A DNA stretch of 64,000 nucleotides from Actinomyces dentalis DSM 19115 (GTDB taxonomy: Bacteria; Actinomycetota; Actinomycetes; Actinomycetales; Actinomycetaceae): positions 67,280 to 131,279 of the forward strand of contig NZ_AUBL01000002.1 in NCBI RefSeq assembly GCF_000429225.1. The letters are read 5' to 3'. This document shows, in pieces, positions 59,174 through 64,000 of this stretch. Both the position numbers and the translations under genes were made by a program. The notes below the pieces were generated by a model. The model did no database searches. It saw only the letters and a list, made by a program, of their open reading frames with translations, and had not been told where the DNA came from. How positions within the stretch are numbered: position 1 is the stretch's first letter; the number at the start of each line of letters is the position of its first letter.

Positions 59174-60781
59174 ATGAGCGAGGACGTCTTCGGAATCGAC
59201 CTGGGGACCACCTATTCGGCCATTGCGCATATGGACGAGTACGGGCGGCCGCAGATCATCCAGAATCGCGACGGCCAGAACACCACGCCCTCCGTCGTCT
59301 ACTTCGAGAGCGCATCCAATTTCGTCGTCGGCCAGGAGGCGAAGAACGGCGCGAGGGTCTACCCCGACGAGACCGTCTCCCTCATCAAGCGGGAGATGGG
59401 GGAGAAGAACGAGCGCATCTTCTTCGACGAGCCCTTCTACCCGGAGACCATCTCCTCGCTCATCCTCAAGCAGCTGGTGGCCGAGGCGCAGGAGGCGACG
59501 GGGTCAACCAGCAGCAGGGTCGTCATCACCGTCCCCGCCTACTTCGGTCTGGCTGAGAAGGAGGCCACCCGGCACGCGGGCCAGATCGCCGGGCTCGACG
59601 TGGTCGGGATCCTGGCCGAGCCGGTCGCCGCGGCCCTGTCGACGGGCATCACCTCCGCGCAGGACAAGTGCTACTTCGTCTACGACCTGGGCGGCGGCAC
59701 CTTCGACTGCACCGTGCTGCGCACCGCGCAGGACACCTTCGAGGTCGTCGCCACCGACGGCAACCGCAAGCTGGGCGGCGCGGACTGGGACGAGGCCCTC
59801 TTCGACCTCGTCCTGTCCAAGTTCGTGCAGGAAAAGGGCATCGATGACGACCCGGCCGCCGACCCGGAGTTCTACCAGGGGCTCATGAACGACGTCGAGA
59901 GCGCCAAGAAGACCCTGAGCAAGAAGGAGAAGGCGCGCCTGCGCTGCAGTTACGAGGGCGTGCAGGGTGTGGTCAACGTGACCAGGGAGGAGTTCGAGGC
60001 GGCGACCCGCCCCCTTCTCAACGAGACGCTCGACATCGTCCAGCGGACCCTGGACGCCGCCACGGCGAAGGAGCCCGGGCTGAGCATCGACGAGATCCTC
60101 CTCGTCGGCGGGTCCTCCCGCATGCCCCAGGTCGCCGCGGGCCTGTCCTCCCGCTTCCCCTGGCCGCTGAGGAATACGGAGTTCGACCTCGCCGTCGCCG
60201 AGGGCGCCGCCATCTACGGCAACGGCGTGCAGCCGGCCGTCTCCGACGGCGCCGGGAGCGAGGACTCCGCCCCCGCCGCCGGCCTTCCGGGGCTGGGATC
60301 GGGCCAGGAGATCGTCCTGGACGGCCGTCAGGTCACCTTCACCAATGTGCTGTCCAAGTCCGTGGGCGTGCTCTTCTTCAACAAGGAGACCGAGGAGGAC
60401 TACATCGGCTTCCTCGCCCACGCCCAGGACAAGCTGCCGATTCACACGACCATGACGGCGTTCACCATCAGGGATCACCAGACCTCGGTGGAGGTCCAGC
60501 TCTACGAGCAGTCCGGCGAGACCGAGTCCCGGGAGGTCGAGCACAACAAGCGGATCACGCCCGAGGGCGTGGACCCGAGGATCACGGGCCTGCCGGACCT
60601 GCCGGAGGGCTCCCCCATCGAGCTGACGCTGTCGATCACCAATGAGGGCCTGGCCTCCCTGCGCGCCGTGGAGCCCACCAGCGGTCATGAGCTGACTCTG
60701 GAGGCCTCCCTGTCGCCGATGCAGCCGGAGGAGCTCGAGCAGGCCCGCGGCATCGTGTCGCGGATGAGCATCAGCATCTGA
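59174..60781 (+). CDS. Hsp70-family protein (divergent DnaK without lid)
   Basis: A 535-residue ATP-dependent chaperone-like protein. The nucleotide-binding domain has the phosphate-1 loop IDLGTTYSAIA at residues 8-18, DLGGGTFDCTVL at 171-182 and VGGSSRMPQV near 312. About 170 residues follow that resemble a beta substrate-binding domain (IVLDGRQVTFTNVLSKSVGV through LTLSITNEGL). There is no helical lid, and the usual DVLLLD linker is not recognisable. It is thus 70-100 residues shorter than DnaK. No dnaJ or hspR gene is nearby. Paired with a GrpE-like gene upstream and an FN3 protein 37 bp downstream, it is probably a dedicated client-specific chaperone, not the housekeeping DnaK. Confidence 0.93.
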   Translation: MSEDVFGIDLGTTYSAIAHMDEYGRPQIIQNRDGQNTTPSVVYFESASNFVVGQEAKNGARVYPDETVSLIKREMGEKNERIFFDEPFYPETISSLILKQLVAEAQEATGSTSSRVVITVPAYFGLAEKEATRHAGQIAGLDVVGILAEPVAAALSTGITSAQDKCYFVYDLGGGTFDCTVLRTAQDTFEVVATDGNRKLGGADWDEALFDLVLSKFVQEKGIDDDPAADPEFYQGLMNDVESAKKTLSKKEKARLRCSYEGVQGVVNVTREEFEAATRPLLNETLDIVQRTLDAATAKEPGLSIDEILLVGGSSRMPQVAAGLSSRFPWPLRNTEFDLAVAEGAAIYGNGVQPAVSDGAGSEDSAPAAGLPGLGSGQEIVLDGRQVTFTNVLSKSVGVLFFNKETEEDYIGFLAHAQDKLPIHTTMTAFTIRDHQTSVEVQLYEQSGETESREVEHNKRITPEGVDPRITGLPDLPEGSPIELTLSITNEGLASLRAVEPTSGHELTLEASLSPMQPEELEQARGIVSRMSISI

Positions 60782-60818
60782 GGCCGCCGCAGGGTCCGGG
60801 GGATCGCGAGGAGAGGCG

Positions 60819-63563
60819 ATGGAATTCGACAAGCAGTACCGCAAGTCCGTTCTCACGGCGATCAGGAAGGACAAGTCCCTGCAGGCGGGCATCGACGCCG
60901 CCCTGCGGGCGATGAACGCCGATGCGGGCCTCGCGCTGCCCCCGGACCTCGACCTGCCCCTTCTCTACGGCATCGGGCCCTCTATGACCGACGCCCAGCT
61001 GGAGCGGCGGGTGCTCAGGGAGATGCCCTCGATCTGGAACAAGAACAAGCGGATGTTCCCGTTCTGCGCCCGCCTCAAGTCCATCCACGACCTCCTGGTC
61101 GAGCGCAGCCCGGTGACGAGTCAGGACTTCTGGCGCGACCAGGTGGGGCGGGCGCAGGAGATCCGCGCGCAGCGGCTGCGCGAGCTGGCGCAGGCCATTG
61201 CGGCGGACAGCGGGGCCGCCGCCATCGGGGCCATTGAGCGCCCGGTCGTCGAAGCGTTCGCCACCAGGGCCGGAGTCGATCCCGCGGCGCTCATCGAGGC
61301 CGTGGAGGCCGCCTCGGTGCGCGTCGTGACACCCCTGGAGGAGCCCCGGGTCCGCTATCTTCAGGACCGTGTCCGCAAAGAGCTGGCGAGCTCCCCGTTC
61401 CACACCCTCGTAGACGCCATCCTCGGCACCGGGTCGACGGCGGACCTGGCGCGTCCCGACCACCAGATGCCCGACTCCTTCGCGATCGTCGAGGGGTTCC
61501 GGCCCCAGGGCGGCTCGTGCGCCCGCATCGATCTGGCCCGGGCGATCGAGGCGCGCGACTACGCGTCCAAGGCGCCCACCGCCGAGGCCTCGGCGGTGAG
61601 TAAAGCCATGCGCGTCGTGCTCAATGGCGTGGACACCGAACAGGAGCTGCAGGACGCGCTCCTGATGAGCGTCATCGACTACGCCCGCCAGCTCGCCGTC
61701 AGCGCCCCCCGGCCCCAGGTCCTGGCGGCCCTGGTCAAGGCCCGCGTCGCCCCCGAGGACGCCGCCCGGATCGTCCTGCACGTCTCCGGAGGCTCGGCGG
61801 GGGCCCCCGTCGAGAACCTGGACACGGTCCGGGCCCACGTCGCGGCCCACGAGCTGGTCGCCGCCCGGGCGGTCTGGACCCGTCTGGAAGGTACTGGGGC
61901 CGACCTCAGCGGGGAGGAGGCCCAGAGCACCCTGAGGACGCTCACCGCCGAGGAGAACTCCTTCGCGCAGGCCATGGAGGACTTCCGCCGTCATCGCGAC
62001 ACCGACGTCCTGGCGGCGCGCGGCGCCCTGCGCCGGGCCATCGCCGTGTGCTCCGATGACGAGGAGGCCCAGCGCCTTCTGGAGGCCATGCCCCCGTCCC
62101 CCCCGCGCGCCGTCCGGGCCGGGGTCGAGAGCACCGGGGCGGTCGCGCTCAGCTGGAGCGAGCCGGCGGAGTTCACCGGCCAGGTCTCCTACCGGGTGCT
62201 GCGCCGCGAGGACCGGGCGCCCGCCGGCCCCCGCGACGGCGTCCTCGTGGCCGAGGACGTCACCGCGCTGAGCGTGGAGGATCCGGCGCCGGCGTGCGCG
62301 CGCCCCCTGTACTACGGGATCGTCGCGGTGACGCAGGGGCGGTGCTCGTCCCCGGAGACGGTTCAGGCCCTGGTGCTGCCGGCCCCCGCATCCCCCCGCG
62401 TGCACGTGGGGGAGACGGGCGCCGACGTCGCCTGGGAGCTGCCCCGGGCCGCCCTGTCCGCGGAGGCCGGGCTCGTCGGGCCCGACGGGCGGACCCGCCG
62501 AGTGGGAACGGCCTCGCGCACCGCCCTGTCCCTGAGCGGCCTGAAGACCGGCGAGCGCTACGTCCTGCGCCTGCGGGGCGTGTACTCCCTGCCCGACGGC
62601 ACCCGCCGCACCGGCGCCCCCCTGGAGGTGGAGGTGATCCCTCACGGCGAGCTGCGGCCCGTCGTCGACCTGGCGGGGCGCCTGGAGGGCGGCGTCTCCA
62701 GCGGCCGCGTGCGCGCGGTCTTCACCTGGAGCGCGGTTCCGGGGGCGGAGGTCCGCCTGTACCGGTCGCGCGCGGGCATCGGTGCGGCGCCGGGCGCGCG
62801 CACGGCCCTGGACCAGATCGAGGAGCGCGGCGTGCGGATCCTGGGCACCGAGTCCGGCGACGCCGTCCACCGGGAGCTGACCGCCACCCTGCGCGCCGGC
62901 GCGCACCGGGTCGTGGCGGTGGTGGTCGACGGCGACCAGGGGCTGTGCGGCAACGAGATGGTCCTCGCCGCCGCCCCGCCAGTCGCGGATCTGCACCTGG
63001 ACAGACTCGGCCAGACCGTCAGATTGTCCTGGGTGTGGCCCGACGGCGACTACGCCGTCCGGCTGCGCTGGTCCACCCCCGACTCCCGGGCCGGCCGCGA
63101 GGTGCGGCGCGCCCAGTACGACGCCGAGGGCGGCGTCGTACTGCCCATCGGGGACGCGGGCGGGCGGATCGACGTGGCGGTGGTCCCCGTCGGCCTGGCC
63201 GGGTCCGTCGAGGGCGCGGCCCAGACGCTGACGGTGCCGGCGCGCGCTCACAGGCGCATCGCCTATCACGTGACCTGGCGCAAGAAGATGCTCGGCGGCC
63301 CCAGCGCCGCGGTCTTCGCCTTCGACGGGGCCCGCGGTGGTCCTTTCGACGTCCGGCTCGTCGTGCGCGCGGGTCGTCACGCGCCGTCCTCCCGGGACGC
63401 GGGGACGGGGGCACCCCGCCGCATCGACCCGGGTTCGCCCGAGAGCCTGGTCGTGGAGGTGCCCGTCGCGCGGGGCCGGGGAACCTGGTGGGCCAAGGCC
63501 TTCTCGGCCCAGGACGGGGTCAAGCTCGTCGATCCCCCGATGAGCGAGTTGAAAGGAAACTGA
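60819..63563 (+). CDS. Large protein with helical N-terminus and fibronectin-III-like repeats
   Basis: A 914-residue protein, not recognised as a characterised family. Residues 1-420 are mainly helical, with EFDKQYRKSVLTAIRKDKSL at the start, IWNKNKRMFPFCARLKSIHD, and a segment (VDTEQELQDALLMSVIDYAR) that looks like helical repeats. From about residue 426 come up to four FN3/Ig-like beta domains, recognisable by SPPRAVRAGVESTGAVALSW, YRVLRRED and later repeats at about 521, 614 and 720. No signal peptide or membrane helix, so it is cytoplasmic. ATG at 60819 has GAGGAGAGG upstream. It ends 1 bp before the next start, so the two products are probably made together. Confidence 0.85.
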   Translation: MEFDKQYRKSVLTAIRKDKSLQAGIDAALRAMNADAGLALPPDLDLPLLYGIGPSMTDAQLERRVLREMPSIWNKNKRMFPFCARLKSIHDLLVERSPVTSQDFWRDQVGRAQEIRAQRLRELAQAIAADSGAAAIGAIERPVVEAFATRAGVDPAALIEAVEAASVRVVTPLEEPRVRYLQDRVRKELASSPFHTLVDAILGTGSTADLARPDHQMPDSFAIVEGFRPQGGSCARIDLARAIEARDYASKAPTAEASAVSKAMRVVLNGVDTEQELQDALLMSVIDYARQLAVSAPRPQVLAALVKARVAPEDAARIVLHVSGGSAGAPVENLDTVRAHVAAHELVAARAVWTRLEGTGADLSGEEAQSTLRTLTAEENSFAQAMEDFRRHRDTDVLAARGALRRAIAVCSDDEEAQRLLEAMPPSPPRAVRAGVESTGAVALSWSEPAEFTGQVSYRVLRREDRAPAGPRDGVLVAEDVTALSVEDPAPACARPLYYGIVAVTQGRCSSPETVQALVLPAPASPRVHVGETGADVAWELPRAALSAEAGLVGPDGRTRRVGTASRTALSLSGLKTGERYVLRLRGVYSLPDGTRRTGAPLEVEVIPHGELRPVVDLAGRLEGGVSSGRVRAVFTWSAVPGAEVRLYRSRAGIGAAPGARTALDQIEERGVRILGTESGDAVHRELTATLRAGAHRVVAVVVDGDQGLCGNEMVLAAAPPVADLHLDRLGQTVRLSWVWPDGDYAVRLRWSTPDSRAGREVRRAQYDAEGGVVLPIGDAGGRIDVAVVPVGLAGSVEGAAQTLTVPARAHRRIAYHVTWRKKMLGGPSAAVFAFDGARGGPFDVRLVVRAGRHAPSSRDAGTGAPRRIDPGSPESLVVEVPVARGRGTWWAKAFSAQDGVKLVDPPMSELKGN

Positions 63564-63564
63564 T

Positions 63565-64000
63565 ATGGCGCTGTTCCGCTTCAAACAGGCCGTCTGCCCC
63601 TACTGCTACCGGCGCATCGAGTCCGGTCGGGCGGCCTTCCGCTGCAACGGCCACGCCGCCGCCGGCAAGTCCCGGTGCGCGGCCAGGCCCGATCCCGAGC
63701 GCAAGCAGGTCCTCGGCGTCGACGAGGCCGTCCTCCCCACGTGGCCCGATGAGCGGAACCCGCTTCAGCGCCACCGGCCCTTCCTCTGCCCCGACTGCCT
63801 CGGGCCGACGACGCGGGTGTGCCCGGTGTGCCACACGCCCTGGCCCTCGACCTTCACGGCGGACAGCCCCCTCATCGGCCTGGTCGGCGTGCGCGGCTCG
63901 GGCAAGACGATCATGCTCTCGGTCCTCGCCCAGGAGCTGACCACGAGCATCCAGCGGCGCTTCGACGCCGCCATCCACCCCACCGGGAACAGGAGGCTCG
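63565..64000 (+). CDS. Zinc-ribbon P-loop NTPase (GTPase-like), 3' end outside window
   Basis: The first 145 residues are visible. Residues about 10-90 hold zinc-ribbon-like Cys pairs: AVCPYCYRRIESG, FRCNGH, then FLCPDCLGPTTRVCPVCHTP. A P-loop follows at residues 108-115 within LIGLVGVRGSGKTIMLSVLA. The combination of an N-terminal zinc ribbon and a GxxGSGKT loop immediately after it recalls the double-GTPase/TRAFAC-like proteins found with Hsp70 and FN3 genes in actinobacteria. The switch and G4 motifs are beyond the edge, so GTPase versus ATPase cannot be settled. ATG at 63565 is preceded by AAAGGA. Confidence 0.82.
   Translation, partial: MALFRFKQAVCPYCYRRIESGRAAFRCNGHAAAGKSRCAARPDPERKQVLGVDEAVLPTWPDERNPLQRHRPFLCPDCLGPTTRVCPVCHTPWPSTFTADSPLIGLVGVRGSGKTIMLSVLAQELTTSIQRRFDAAIHPTGNRRL

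Noticed and set aside
59174-60781. Housekeeping DnaK
   Set aside because: No lid domain, altered linker, no dnaJ/hspR neighbour and an FN3/NTPase operon context argue for a specialised Hsp70.
60771-63584. A 937-codon antisense frame across the FN3 gene
   Set aside because: The plus-strand frame has FN3 motifs, ribosome sites and operon context; the antisense product is low-complexity.

Overview
The window is chromosomal DNA from a very GC-rich actinobacterium. Third codon positions are almost all G or C. The order add, aspartate aminotransferase, tRNA-Trp, secE, nusG, rplK, rplA, rplJ, rplL, rpoB, rpoC, together with an rpoB TTG start, a BldC-like regulator and a bS22 mini-gene, fits the Actinomycetales. 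Gene content and the numerous intergenic palindromes suggest an Actinomyces-like member of the Actinomycetaceae; that assignment is inference, as no 16S rRNA gene is present.

Layout. 1-9.9 kb: end of an unidentified gene; glycerol catabolism genes glpD-glpK with a divergent SorC-type regulator; an overlapping run of regulator, amino-acid N-acetyltransferase and mutY; then a repeat-rich zone (6.8-8.15 kb) containing a 165-bp inverted repeat pair and two palindromic element families; then a membrane protein with a long Arg/Gly/Ser-rich tail. 10-19.7 kb: disA, radA, a small membrane protein, transketolase, a DUF2510/SHOCT protein, a ROK regulator and an AAA/DUF4143 ATPase with repeats upstream. 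19.7-31 kb: a DUF1593 protein, a DUF222/HNH protein, and a decaying sugar locus (remnants of an ABC permease, a LacI regulator and lacZ around an intact galM). Within it lie a DUF5134 membrane protein, an ECF sigma factor with a Cys-rich anti-sigma protein, and a lower-GC patch of small and secreted proteins.

30.5-40.8 kb: Ktr/Trk potassium uptake genes flanking a TetR regulator, a BldC-like HTH gene, bS22, murB, adenosine deaminase, a phosphotransferase, a Na+/alanine symporter and an aminotransferase. 40.9-58.1 kb: tRNA-Trp and the transcription/translation super-cluster secE-nusG-rplKA-rplJL-rpoBC. Between rplA and rplJ it is interrupted by a receptor-like Ser/Thr kinase, an OmpA-domain lipoprotein and a prepilin peptidase. 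A strong terminator follows rpoC.

58.4-64 kb: an operon running off the right edge encodes a GrpE-like protein, a lidless Hsp70 without DnaJ, a 914-residue protein with fibronectin-III-like repeats, and the start of a zinc-ribbon P-loop NTPase. This is not the housekeeping dnaK operon. It looks like a dedicated chaperone/GTPase system and is the strongest candidate here for something poorly described.
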